Source of the DNA: Lentimicrobiaceae bacterium
GTDB taxonomy: Bacteria; Bacteroidota; Bacteroidia; Bacteroidales; JAGONC01
DNA length: 7,832 nt
Assembly (NCBI GenBank): GCA_030621075.1
Contig: JAUXII010000027.1
Span: 1 to 7,832, forward strand
Direction of reading: 5' to 3'
In this document: positions 1 through 6,227 of the stretch, piece after piece
How the letters are laid out: the number at the start of each line of letters is the position of its first letter
How positions within the stretch are numbered: the stretch's first letter is position 1
Position numbers and translations under genes: made by a program
The notes under the pieces: generated by a model
Told to the model about the DNA's origin: nothing
Seen by the model: only the letters and a program-made list of their open reading frames with translations
The model's database searches: none

Positions 1-129
1 CTACGATCCGACTTCATCTAGTTTTTCCTGTGCTTTTGTTGTTTTAGTTGTTCTGGTTGTTTTGGTTGTTTCGGTCTTTTTTACTCTTATTTTTTTTTGT
101 GTGCTTTTACCTTTCGCGCTCTTGTCCAT
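1..129 (-). CDS. Possible small basic Lys/Thr-rich protein, 42 aa, unknown function
   Basis: An open frame runs on the minus strand from ATG at 129 to a TAG at 3-1, giving 42 residues that start MDKSAKGKSTQKK and end KLDEVGS. The protein is strongly basic and of low complexity: the middle is a run of Thr-Thr-Lys/Arg triplets produced by a 9-bp DNA repeat. No signal peptide, membrane segment or recognisable domain is visible, so it is probably disordered. It lies downstream of murA on the same strand, 186 bp beyond the murA stop. There is no Shine-Dalgarno site, which is normal for this phylum, and no clear -7 element ahead of it. It could be a real small protein or a chance frame across a repeat. 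The stop codon falls exactly on the window edge, so nothing further downstream can be judged. I do not recognise the family. Confidence 0.35.
   Translation of the reverse strand: MDKSAKGKSTQKKIRVKKTETTKTTRTTKTTKAQEKLDEVGS
38..73. repeat. Imperfect 9-bp tandem repeat, four units
   Basis: Four adjacent 9-bp units read gttgtttta, gttgttctg, gttgttttg and gttgtttcg on the plus strand. On the minus strand they encode the Thr-Thr-Lys/Arg triplets of the 42-residue ORF. Because the unit length is a multiple of three, gain or loss of units would keep the frame open. Confidence 0.7.
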
Positions 130-315
130 TTGCTACATATTAAATGTTAAATGAAAAAAAATAAAATATTAAATGTGATGCCACAAGATATTGGCATTTT
201 AATTTTTCAACAAATAGCCTGCCATTCCAATGATAACGACAATTTGTCAGTAAAAATGAGAAAATTTATGAAAAAGAATCTTTAGGTGACAAAAAGACCT
301 TGAGATTAACCAAGT
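130..315. other. AT-rich spacer downstream of murA
   Basis: This spacer has no gene I can support firmly. It holds an 11-bp direct repeat, atattaaatgt, at 137-147 and 166-176. It also holds a 6-bp inverted repeat, atgcca at 178-183 and tggcat at 192-197, with an 8-nt loop. That hairpin could act as a weak terminator for murA on the minus strand, although no clean T-run follows directly. A plus-strand frame of 44 codons (151-285) is also open. Confidence 0.5.
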
Positions 316-1638
316 TTAAAGCCTCTGAGGATGTTGTACTCTTTCGATTGAAGCGCCCAATTTTTGGAGACGGCTGTCAATATTTTGATAGCCTCTGTCG
401 ATTTGTTCGATATTATGGATAATACTTTGTCCTTCTGCTGATAGTGCCGCGATTAAAAGGGCAACGCCTGCACGAATATCGGGTGAAGTCATTTCAATTC
501 CTCTAAGTGGTTGATAATGGTCAAGGCCGATAACTGTTGCACGGTGTGGATCACACAATATGATCTGAGCGCCCATATCAATAAGTTTATCTACAAAAAA
601 TAAACGACTCTCAAACATTTTTTGATGTATTAGCACACTTCCTTTAGTTTGTGTCGCAACAACAAGTGCAATGCTAATCAGATCGGGAGTAAAACCAGGC
701 CATGGAGCATCGGATATTGTCATGATAGACCCATCCATAAATGTTTCTACACGGTAATGTTCCTTAGCCGGAATAAATAAGTCGTTCTTTTTTTGTTCGA
801 TGGTGATGCCTAATCTGCCAAATACTTCAGGAATAATACCTAAGGATGCACGATTAACATTTTTGATTGTAATAGCAGATTGCGTCATGGCTGCAAGCCC
901 GATAAAACTACCAATTTCGATCATATCGGGTAGAAGCTTATGAATACAACCATTAAGGTGCTTAACGCCTTCAATTGTTAATAAATTTGAACCGACCCCG
1001 CTAATTTGTGCTCCCATGTTATTAAGCATGTTGCATAGCTGTAAAATATATGGCTCACAAGCAGCATTAAAAATGGTTGTTTTCCCTTTAGCCAGAACAG
1101 CAGCCATAATTATATTAGCTGTTCCTGTTAATGATGCTTCGTCAAGGAGCAATGAAGAGCCTTTAAGGGTTTTTACTGTCCCAACATAACATCCTGTTGA
1201 ACTATTGTAATTAAATTCGGCTCCAAGTTGTTTTAATCCGGTAAAGTGCGTATCGAGTCTTCTTCTGCCAATTTTATCACCTCCGGGCATTGGGATATGA
1301 ACGATATGAAAGCGAGCTAATAAAGGCCCCATAATCATGATAGACCCTCTAATTGATCTTGCTTTGTTACGAAAATCATCCGAATTTAAATAAGCCAGAT
1401 CAATATCGTCAGCGTGAAAAGAGTATGAGTCCGGGGATGTTTGAGCTACTTTAACCCCTAACCCTTTTAGCAGTTCTATCAGGTTATTAACATCTTTAAT
1501 ATTCGGGATATTTTTTATTTGAATCTTTTCAGAAGAGAGAAGGGTAGCACAAATGACCTGTAAAGCTTCATTTTTTGCTCCCTGGGGTTCAATTTCTCCA
1601 TTAAGCTGGTGGCCTCCGGATATTACGAAAGAGCTCAT
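316..1638 (-). CDS. murA: UDP-N-acetylglucosamine 1-carboxyvinyltransferase (MurA), Asp active-site variant
   Basis: MurA transfers enolpyruvate from phosphoenolpyruvate to UDP-GlcNAc, the first committed step of peptidoglycan precursor synthesis in the cytoplasm. The 440-residue product is slightly longer than the roughly 420 usual for the family and spans the whole two-domain fold. Visible family motifs are GAKNEAL at 20-26 (Lys22/Asn23, substrate binding), the mobile loop PMPGGDKIGRRRLDTH at 116-131, FTPDLISI at 316-323 (Asp319, the likely catalytic Asp), MFESRLF at 341-347, PDIRAG at 386-391 (Arg389, PEP binding) and IDRGYQNI near 413-420. The loop residue that is Cys115 in E. coli is Asp121 here, the state known to confer fosfomycin insensitivity in other bacteria. 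The start codon at 1638 overlaps the stop of the upstream DUF4290 gene as ATGA, so the two are probably cotranscribed and translationally coupled. Identity is secure; fosfomycin insensitivity is inferred. Confidence 0.97.
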   Translation of the reverse strand: MSSFVISGGHQLNGEIEPQGAKNEALQVICATLLSSEKIQIKNIPNIKDVNNLIELLKGLGVKVAQTSPDSYSFHADDIDLAYLNSDDFRNKARSIRGSIMIMGPLLARFHIVHIPMPGGDKIGRRRLDTHFTGLKQLGAEFNYNSSTGCYVGTVKTLKGSSLLLDEASLTGTANIIMAAVLAKGKTTIFNAACEPYILQLCNMLNNMGAQISGVGSNLLTIEGVKHLNGCIHKLLPDMIEIGSFIGLAAMTQSAITIKNVNRASLGIIPEVFGRLGITIEQKKNDLFIPAKEHYRVETFMDGSIMTISDAPWPGFTPDLISIALVVATQTKGSVLIHQKMFESRLFFVDKLIDMGAQIILCDPHRATVIGLDHYQPLRGIEMTSPDIRAGVALLIAALSAEGQSIIHNIEQIDRGYQNIDSRLQKLGASIERVQHPQRL

Positions 1639-2285
1639 TTTGTATAGGGTCTAATACCTTTATCTTTTCTTGATCTATTGTTGTTACTCCCGCTGAAATA
1701 GCTTTCCTTCTTTGTTTTTTTCTTTTTACTCATAGCCAGGATATCGTGTGTTTGATTTAGCCTGACATCTTCGCTAAGTACCAGCTTATCTTCTGACAAA
1801 GCCTTAAGGTGTGCAGTAATTAGGTCATCACTCACAGATTCTCTGTTCCAGATTAGATAAGATTTTTTCATATGGTTGGCTATAGTTTTAACCAATGCCT
1901 CTTTTTCAGGACCTTCAGGATAGTCATTTGCTTTTTCAATAATAGAGACAATATTTCTGCCGTAATGACGGAATTTAATATTGTCACTCCTGTATTCCAG
2001 CCTATTTGGTTTTTTATTAATTTCTTGGTGGGTGGGCGGAGGAAAAGGCGAATCTACATCGAGTTTATAATCAGCGATAATATGTATATGATCCCATAGT
2101 TTGTGTTTGTTATCACCCATATCTCTTGATTGTGGGTTCATTTGTCCCATCACTTGAACGACAAATTTAGCAAGTTCCGACCTTTTTTCCCTATCATCTA
2201 TAGTGAGCAGGTATTCAACCATTTTCTGAATATTTCTGCCGTACTCACTAATCATCAGTTTGTTACGGGTTGTGTTGTATTCCAT
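1635..2285 (-). CDS. DUF4290 domain-containing protein, unknown function
   Basis: This 216-residue protein matches the Bacteroidota-restricted DUF4290 family as I remember its pattern: an N-terminal MEYNTTRNKLMISEYGRNIQ segment, a HKLWDHIHIIADYKLDVDSPFP block around residues 62-83, and a second YGRNI repeat near residues 108-112. It is soluble, with no signal peptide or membrane helix, and predicted mostly helical. The C-terminal 30 or so residues are Lys/Arg/Ser-rich (MSKKKKTKKES) and probably disordered, which could suit nucleic-acid or ribosome contact. Its TGA stop overlaps the murA ATG by 4 bp, indicating an operon with coupled translation. A TATATTTGC -7 element lies about 125 bp upstream of its start. 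The biochemical role is unknown; the murA pairing hints at, but does not show, a link to envelope growth. Confidence 0.88.
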   Translation of the reverse strand: MEYNTTRNKLMISEYGRNIQKMVEYLLTIDDREKRSELAKFVVQVMGQMNPQSRDMGDNKHKLWDHIHIIADYKLDVDSPFPPPTHQEINKKPNRLEYRSDNIKFRHYGRNIVSIIEKANDYPEGPEKEALVKTIANHMKKSYLIWNRESVSDDLITAHLKALSEDKLVLSEDVRLNQTHDILAMSKKKKTKKESYFSGSNNNRSRKDKGIRPYTK

Positions 2286-2409
2286 TATTATTTAGATATT
2301 GAATTTAGAATTGAAAATTGTAAGTTGAAACGCAATGTGTTGATTTAAAACGGGAGTAATTCTTTCTTGTAATTTTTGGGATTATGAATTAGTCTCTAAA
2401 TTTCAGTTT

Positions 2410-2437
2410 GCAAATATACGTTTTTTTTAAATAACAA
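2410..2437 (-). promoter_or_regulatory. Probable promoter of the DUF4290-murA operon
   Basis: On the minus strand TATATTTGC (2418-2410) matches the Bacteroidota -7 consensus TAnnTTTGC exactly. A TTTG lies upstream (TTG at 2437-2435), but with 16 nt between them the spacing is shorter than at the other promoters here (18-19 nt), so the -33 assignment is weak. Transcription would begin near 2403, giving a leader of about 115 nt before the ATG at 2285. I see no riboswitch-like structure in that leader. Confidence 0.6.
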
Positions 2438-2467
2438 ATTTTATTCGACTTTATTATAAATAAAATT
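2437..2467 (-). terminator. Weak candidate terminator of the helicase gene
   Basis: AATTTTATT at 2437-2445 pairs with AATAAAATT at 2459-2467 around a 13-nt loop, overlapping the helicase stop codon. The stem is made only of A-T pairs, and it overlaps the -33 region of the next promoter, so termination would be inefficient if it occurs. Confidence 0.2.
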
Positions 2468-4781
2468 AGTCTGATTTGATAATTTTAAGCTTAGCAAATT
2501 TAAGAAGGAGCTGCTTTTGTCCGATATTGGGGAAGAAGACAGTTGCCTTTCTATTAGGCCCTGCTCCATCAATATTAATCACTTTCCCTTTTCCAAATCT
2601 TTGATGAGCGACCATCATACCAGTTTGAAGATTGTTTATTTCGTCACCAATAATATGCTCATTTGATTGATTTGATAAGTCGCCAAGCTTTTTAAGTTTT
2701 TTTCTTGAATGAGACAGGAAATTAGCCTGGGTTATTTTTTTGTTTGTACCTCTAAAACCTTTCGTTTTGGAAGGGTGAATTGAGGCCTTTTGTGGAGACT
2801 CGATTAAATCAACTTTAATTTCATCAATAAATCGACTTGGTTCGGCTAACGTAAGGTTTCCCCATCTATAGCGATTTTCAGTATAAGATAAAGTAACTTT
2901 TTTTTGAGCCCGGGTCAGGGCGACATAAAACAATCGACGCTCTTCTTCCAGATCGGCTGTTGAATTTAACGATTGTATTGAAGGAAATAGGTTTTCTTCT
3001 ATGCCTACAATAAACACAAAAGGAAACTCCAGGCCTTTTGCAGCATGAACAGTCATTAATGAAACATGGTCCGGGTTTTCTTTGTTGGAAGTGTCGGCAT
3101 CTGTGAGCAAAGCCACGTCTTGCATAAACTCGGCCAATCCTTTTAATTCATTTTCTATATCACCTCCAACAGGAATATTATCCTGGTCTTTTTCAGAGAA
3201 ATCTTTAATTGCATTAAGCAACTCTTCAATGTTTTCAAAACGATTAAATCCTTCCGGTGATTGATCTTCATACAACGTTTTTAAAATACCGGAAGTAGAT
3301 GCGATTTCTCGCCCAAGGAGATAGGCATTTTTAGAGTTTAACTGAACAGAAAAACTTTTTATCATGGTAACAAAAGTGGCAATCTTGTTTTGAGTTGCAG
3401 TGGAAATAGTTAACGACTCCGTTGGCATTTGTTCAATTACCTGCCACAGGCTTATATTCTGCTCTTCTGAAGCAATAATGATCTTTTGCAAACTTGTTTT
3501 TCCGATTCCCCTTGAGGGGAAATTGATGGCTCTCACCAGTGCCCCTTCATCATTATTATTGATTACAAGTCGAATGTATGCCAATAGATCTCTTATCTCT
3601 TTCCTTTTATAAAAAGAGAGCCCCCCATAGATTTTGTATGGAATATTTAATTTTCGGAGAGCCTCCTCGAAAGCACGGGATTGGGCATTGGTTCTATATA
3701 ATATGGCAAATGAATCATTTTTCAATTGTTGATTCATTTTATGTTCAAAAATTGAGTTAGCGACCAGGGTACCTTCTTCATTGTCAGTTGTTGCTTGAAT
3801 CAAACTGATTTTATTTCCGGATTCATTGTCTGTCCATATTTCCTTTGAGAGCTGTTCCTTGTTATTAACAATGATACTGTTTGCGGCATTCACGATGGTT
3901 TTTGTTGACCTGTAGTTTTGTTCCAGCTTAATAGTTTTTAGATCAGGGTAGTCGCTTTTAAAATTAAGGATGTTTTTAATGGTTGCACCACGAAAAGCAT
4001 AGATGCTTTGAGCATCATCCCCAACAACGCAGATGTTTTCATTGTTTGCAGCCAGTTTTTTAATGATCATGTATTGAGAATAATTAGTGTCCTGATACTC
4101 ATCAACAAGAATAAACATAAATTTTTGCTGGTATTTATAAAGAATATCAGGAAAATCTCTGAACAATATAAAAGTGTTCAATAGAAGGTCATCAAAATCC
4201 ATTGCCGAAGCCTTAAAACACCTGTTTTGATAAAGTGAATATAATAAGCCAATTTTTGGTTTTGCGCTCATCTTATCATATGTAATAAATTCCGGATTTT
4301 GGTTATATGATGAAGAAGTTACCAGGCTCGTTTTAGCTGAGGAAATTCGGTTTAGTACGTAATTTGGAATATAAATTTTACTATCGAGTTGGTTTTCGTC
4401 AATAATGGTTTTCATTAACCTTTTAGAGTCTTCGGTATCATAAATGGTAAAATGAGATGGGTATCCAAGCCTGGCACCTTCAATTCTGAGTATCCTGGCA
4501 AAGATGGAATGAAAAGTTCCCATCCAAACATTTTGAGCATTTTTATTATCAACCAGGTTAATAATTCGCTCTTTCATTTCTTTAGCCGCCTTATTGGTGA
4601 ATGTCAGGGCAAGAATATTCATAGGGTCAACGCCCTGGTTGATAAGATGAGCCACACGGTAGGTTAGAACCCTTGTTTTTCCTGAACCAGCCCCGGCTAA
4701 AATCATTATTGGGCCCTCAATTTGTTCAACAGCAATACGTTGCTTTTCGTTAAGCTGGTCAAGGATGTTTTTTGTTTTCAT
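2466..4781 (-). CDS. uvrD: PcrA/UvrD-type superfamily 1A DNA helicase
   Basis: This is an ATP-driven 3'-to-5' DNA helicase/translocase of the PcrA/UvrD family, which acts in nucleotide excision repair, mismatch repair and clearing of proteins or stalled polymerase from DNA. From the chosen Met the protein is 771 residues, near the usual PcrA length. Motifs in order: Q motif LNEKQ (10-14), Walker A AGAGSGKT (29-36), Ia ALTFTNKAAKEM (58-69), Ib TFHS (89-92), Walker B DEYQD (227-231), motif III VGDDAQSIYAFRGA (253-266), motif IV LEQNYRS (286-292), motif V TVHAAKGLEF (577-586) and motif VI EERRLFYVALTRA (613-625). Residues 721-771 form the C-terminal Tudor-like domain (GMMVAHQRFGKG...LLLKFAKLK) that contacts RNA polymerase in PcrA/UvrD. 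The frame is open up to an ATG at 4892, but those extra 37 codons have no family resemblance and lie across a good promoter at 4823-4852, so the start at 4781 is preferred. The gene is divergent from rpsL. Confidence 0.95.
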   Translation of the reverse strand: MKTKNILDQLNEKQRIAVEQIEGPIMILAGAGSGKTRVLTYRVAHLINQGVDPMNILALTFTNKAAKEMKERIINLVDNKNAQNVWMGTFHSIFARILRIEGARLGYPSHFTIYDTEDSKRLMKTIIDENQLDSKIYIPNYVLNRISSAKTSLVTSSSYNQNPEFITYDKMSAKPKIGLLYSLYQNRCFKASAMDFDDLLLNTFILFRDFPDILYKYQQKFMFILVDEYQDTNYSQYMIIKKLAANNENICVVGDDAQSIYAFRGATIKNILNFKSDYPDLKTIKLEQNYRSTKTIVNAANSIIVNNKEQLSKEIWTDNESGNKISLIQATTDNEEGTLVANSIFEHKMNQQLKNDSFAILYRTNAQSRAFEEALRKLNIPYKIYGGLSFYKRKEIRDLLAYIRLVINNNDEGALVRAINFPSRGIGKTSLQKIIIASEEQNISLWQVIEQMPTESLTISTATQNKIATFVTMIKSFSVQLNSKNAYLLGREIASTSGILKTLYEDQSPEGFNRFENIEELLNAIKDFSEKDQDNIPVGGDIENELKGLAEFMQDVALLTDADTSNKENPDHVSLMTVHAAKGLEFPFVFIVGIEENLFPSIQSLNSTADLEEERRLFYVALTRAQKKVTLSYTENRYRWGNLTLAEPSRFIDEIKVDLIESPQKASIHPSKTKGFRGTNKKITQANFLSHSRKKLKKLGDLSNQSNEHIIGDEINNLQTGMMVAHQRFGKGKVINIDGAGPNRKATVFFPNIGQKQLLLKFAKLKIIKSD

Positions 4782-4822
4782 TAATAAATGTTGAGTGCGG
4801 ATTTTTATTGATTTTCGGCAGG

Positions 4823-4852
4823 GCAAAAATAATGTTTTTGATGATAAAACAA
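4823..4852 (-). promoter_or_regulatory. Promoter of the uvrD/pcrA helicase gene
   Basis: On the minus strand TTG (4852-4850) is followed after 18 nt by TATTTTTGC (4831-4823), an exact TAnnTTTGC -7 element. Transcription would start near 4817, about 36 nt before the ATG at 4781. The site decides the start codon: any start further upstream would be outside this transcript. Confidence 0.75.
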
Positions 4853-4961
4853 GACCAAAGACAAAAGAACAATGAAATAAGGGCCTGCACATGAAATGTA
4901 ACGTACGATATCTGAATTAATCACCTGGTTTAAAATTATTAAAAATTGTTTTAGAAAATAA

Positions 4962-4992
4962 TTGTTTTTTTAAAATTATTATGTACTTTTGC
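4962..4992 (+). promoter_or_regulatory. Strong promoter-like site with no gene directly downstream
   Basis: TTG at 4962-4964 is followed after 19 nt by TACTTTTGC at 4984-4992, an exact Bacteroidota TAnnTTTGC element. Spacing and flank (TTTTGCAC) match the rpsL promoter 266 bp downstream. Transcription would begin near 4998. It is either a distal promoter of the str operon or the promoter of a small RNA. Confidence 0.65.
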
Positions 4993-4997
4993 ACCCA

Positions 4998-5166
4998 CTT
5001 TTGTGGAAAATCAATTGTTTGAGTTCTTTAAATTATTAAATTAGAATACATTAGGAGACCTGATAAATTAAGACGGCTATAGGTTCCAGACAGAATACAT
5101 TCCTTTTTCAAAATATTTTGTACTTGTCTTCCTCTTCTTACTTTGTCAATTCCAATATATTTTTTT
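4998..5166 (+). ncRNA. Candidate structured small RNA or long str-operon leader
   Basis: A transcript from the 4962-4992 promoter would run about 170 nt to the T7 run at 5160-5166. Hand pairing finds a hairpin at 5024-5046, a second at 5054-5087 (GGA-ACCT with AGGTTCC, one bulged G, and an inner ATA/TAT), a third at 5089-5128 (GACAG..TAC with GTA..TTGTC), and a closing stem TGGAA (5004-5008) with TTCCA (5150-5154). Length and a closed-end architecture would fit a 6S-like RNA, but I see no sequence match that proves this, and AT-rich DNA pairs easily by chance. The alternative is an untranslated leader of rpsL. Confidence 0.3.
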
Positions 5167-5213
5167 ATTCCCATTCAGTCGATAAATATGTTTTGTTGTC
5201 GTATTGATGGAAA

Positions 5214-5229
5214 AAGCTTCTATAAGCTT
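5214..5229. other. Hairpin AAGCTT-ctat-AAGCTT before rpsL promoter
   Basis: Two copies of the self-complementary AAGCTT separated by 4 nt form a 6-bp stem with a tetraloop. The right arm overlaps the -33 TTG of the rpsL promoter. GTTATTTT follows, so it could end transcripts arriving from the upstream promoter, or serve as a binding site. Its role is unproven. Confidence 0.35.
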
Positions 5230-5258
5230 GTTATTTTAATTATTAATTGTAATTTTGC
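5228..5258 (+). promoter_or_regulatory. Promoter of the rpsL-rpsG-fusA (str) operon
   Basis: TTG at 5228-5230 is followed after 19 nt by TAATTTTGC at 5250-5258, an exact TAnnTTTGC -7 element with the spacing expected for the primary sigma factor of Bacteroidota. Transcription would begin near 5264, giving a leader of about 40 nt before the rpsL ATG. The AT-rich stretch between the two elements contains no G or C until the final G before the -7 box. Confidence 0.8.
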
Positions 5259-5304
5259 ACTCCCAAATTTATGAGTGTGTGTTAAACTAAATAAAAACCT
5301 TGAT

Positions 5305-5679
5305 ATGCCTACGATACAGCAGCTAGTACGTAAAGGAAGAAAGAAATTAACTGATAAGAGTAAGTCACCGGCTTTGGACTCTTGCCCACAGCGCCGTGGT
5401 GTTTGTGTTAGGGTTTATACTACGACACCAAAGAAACCTAATTCGGCGATGCGGAAGGTTGCCAGAGTACGTTTAACCAATGGGAAAGAGGTGAATGCTT
5501 ATATTCCGGGTGAAGGTCACAATTTACAGGAACACTCAATTGTTATGATCAGGGGCGGAAGAGTGAAAGATTTGCCAGGTGTCAGGTATCATATAATAAG
5601 AGGTGCACTTGATACTTCAGGAGTGGAAGGGAGAACGCAGCGACGGTCAAAGTATGGAACAAAAAGGCCTAAGCGATAA
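5305..5679 (+). CDS. rpsL: 30S ribosomal protein S12
   Basis: S12 sits at the decoding centre on the subunit interface of the 30S subunit and helps monitor codon-anticodon pairing. From the ATG at 5305 the product has 124 residues, the same as E. coli S12, and begins with the typical [13 protein letters not shown]. An in-frame ATG at 5275 would add ten residues unlike the family, so it was not used. The decoding loop TPKKPNSA (41-48) has the wild-type Lys at position 43 (42 in mature numbering), and [13 protein letters not shown] (84-96) has wild-type Lys88 and Asp89, the latter the position methylthiolated by RimO in E. coli. These residues predict a streptomycin-sensitive S12. It is the first gene of the str operon, with rpsG 33 bp downstream. 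Confidence 0.98.
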   Translation: MPTIQQLVRKGRKKLTDKSKSPALDSCPQRRGVCVRVYTTTPKKPNSAMRKVARVRLTNGKEVNAYIPGEGHNLQEHSIVMIRGGRVKDLPGVRYHIIRGALDTSGVEGRTQRRSKYGTKRPKR

Positions 5680-5712
5680 TAAATTTTTATTTTGAAATAA
5701 TATAATTCGGCG

Positions 5713-6180
5713 ATGAGGAAATCAAGACCTAAAAAAAGAGAAATTCTTCCAGACCCACGATATAATGACGTGTTGGTAACAAAATTTGTTAACAATTTAA
5801 TGCTTAGGGGAAAAAAGAACCTTGCATATGAGGTTTTTTATGAAGCCATTGATATCGTGGTTGAAAAGACCAAAGAAGATGGTATTGAGATATGGAAAAA
5901 AGCATTGGCCAATGTTACTCCTGCTGTTGAAGTCAGGAGTAGAAGAATAGGTGGCGCTACATTTCAAATTCCTTCTGAAATCAGACCAGCCAGAAAAACA
6001 TCTATCGGAATGAAGAATATGATCAGATTCTCCAGGAAAAGACATGAGAAAACGATGGGGCAAAAACTGGCAGGTGAAATTTTGGCAGCTTATAAAGAGG
6101 AAGGTAATGCTTTTAAGAAAAAAGAAGATACGCATAGAATGGCTGAGGCGAATAAAGCATTTTCACATTTTCGTTTTTAA
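5713..6180 (+). CDS. rpsG: 30S ribosomal protein S7
   Basis: S7 is a primary binder of the 3' major domain of 16S rRNA, nucleating assembly of the 30S head, and lies near the E-site and mRNA exit. The 155-residue product covers the full family length. Characteristic segments are [18 protein letters not shown] at the N-terminus, [17 protein letters not shown] (22-38), [27 protein letters not shown] (61-87) and the C-terminal [15 protein letters not shown] (141-155). It starts 33 bp after rpsL, with fusA 47 bp further on, the standard str order. In enterobacteria S7 represses its own operon through the rpsL-rpsG spacer; this short AT-rich spacer shows no comparable structure. Confidence 0.98.
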   Translation: MRKSRPKKREILPDPRYNDVLVTKFVNNLMLRGKKNLAYEVFYEAIDIVVEKTKEDGIEIWKKALANVTPAVEVRSRRIGGATFQIPSEIRPARKTSIGMKNMIRFSRKRHEKTMGQKLAGEILAAYKEEGNAFKKKEDTHRMAEANKAFSHFRF

Positions 6181-6227
6181 GTAATATATTTAGAAAAGAG
6201 TAAAAAATAATTATAGTAAGTAAAACA

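Larger units (their letters stand above)
4782..5304. other. Divergent intergenic region between helicase and str operon
   Basis: About 520 bp without a supported protein gene. From left to right it holds the minus-strand helicase promoter (4823-4852), a plus-strand promoter-like site (4962-4992), a stretch able to form several hairpins (5004-5154) that ends in T7 (5160-5166), a HindIII-like hairpin (5214-5229) and the rpsL promoter (5228-5258). A 10-bp direct repeat, agaatacatt, occurs at 5043-5052 and 5092-5101. No tRNA cloverleaf was found. Confidence 0.8.

Noticed and set aside
1872..2348. Plus-strand frames of 72-75 codons opposite the DUF4290 gene
   Set aside because: They are antisense shadows of a confidently identified gene and have no domain or promoter.
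5054..5094. ggttccagac resembling a tRNA T-arm
   Set aside because: No acceptor, D or anticodon stems can be placed around it, and the TTCRA pattern and 3' pairing of a T-arm are missing.
5188..5274. 28-codon plus-strand ORF (MFCCRIDGKS...) just upstream of rpsL
   Set aside because: It lies across the rpsL promoter and its stop is only a few bases after the predicted transcription start, so it would not be translated from that transcript. It has no recognisable features.
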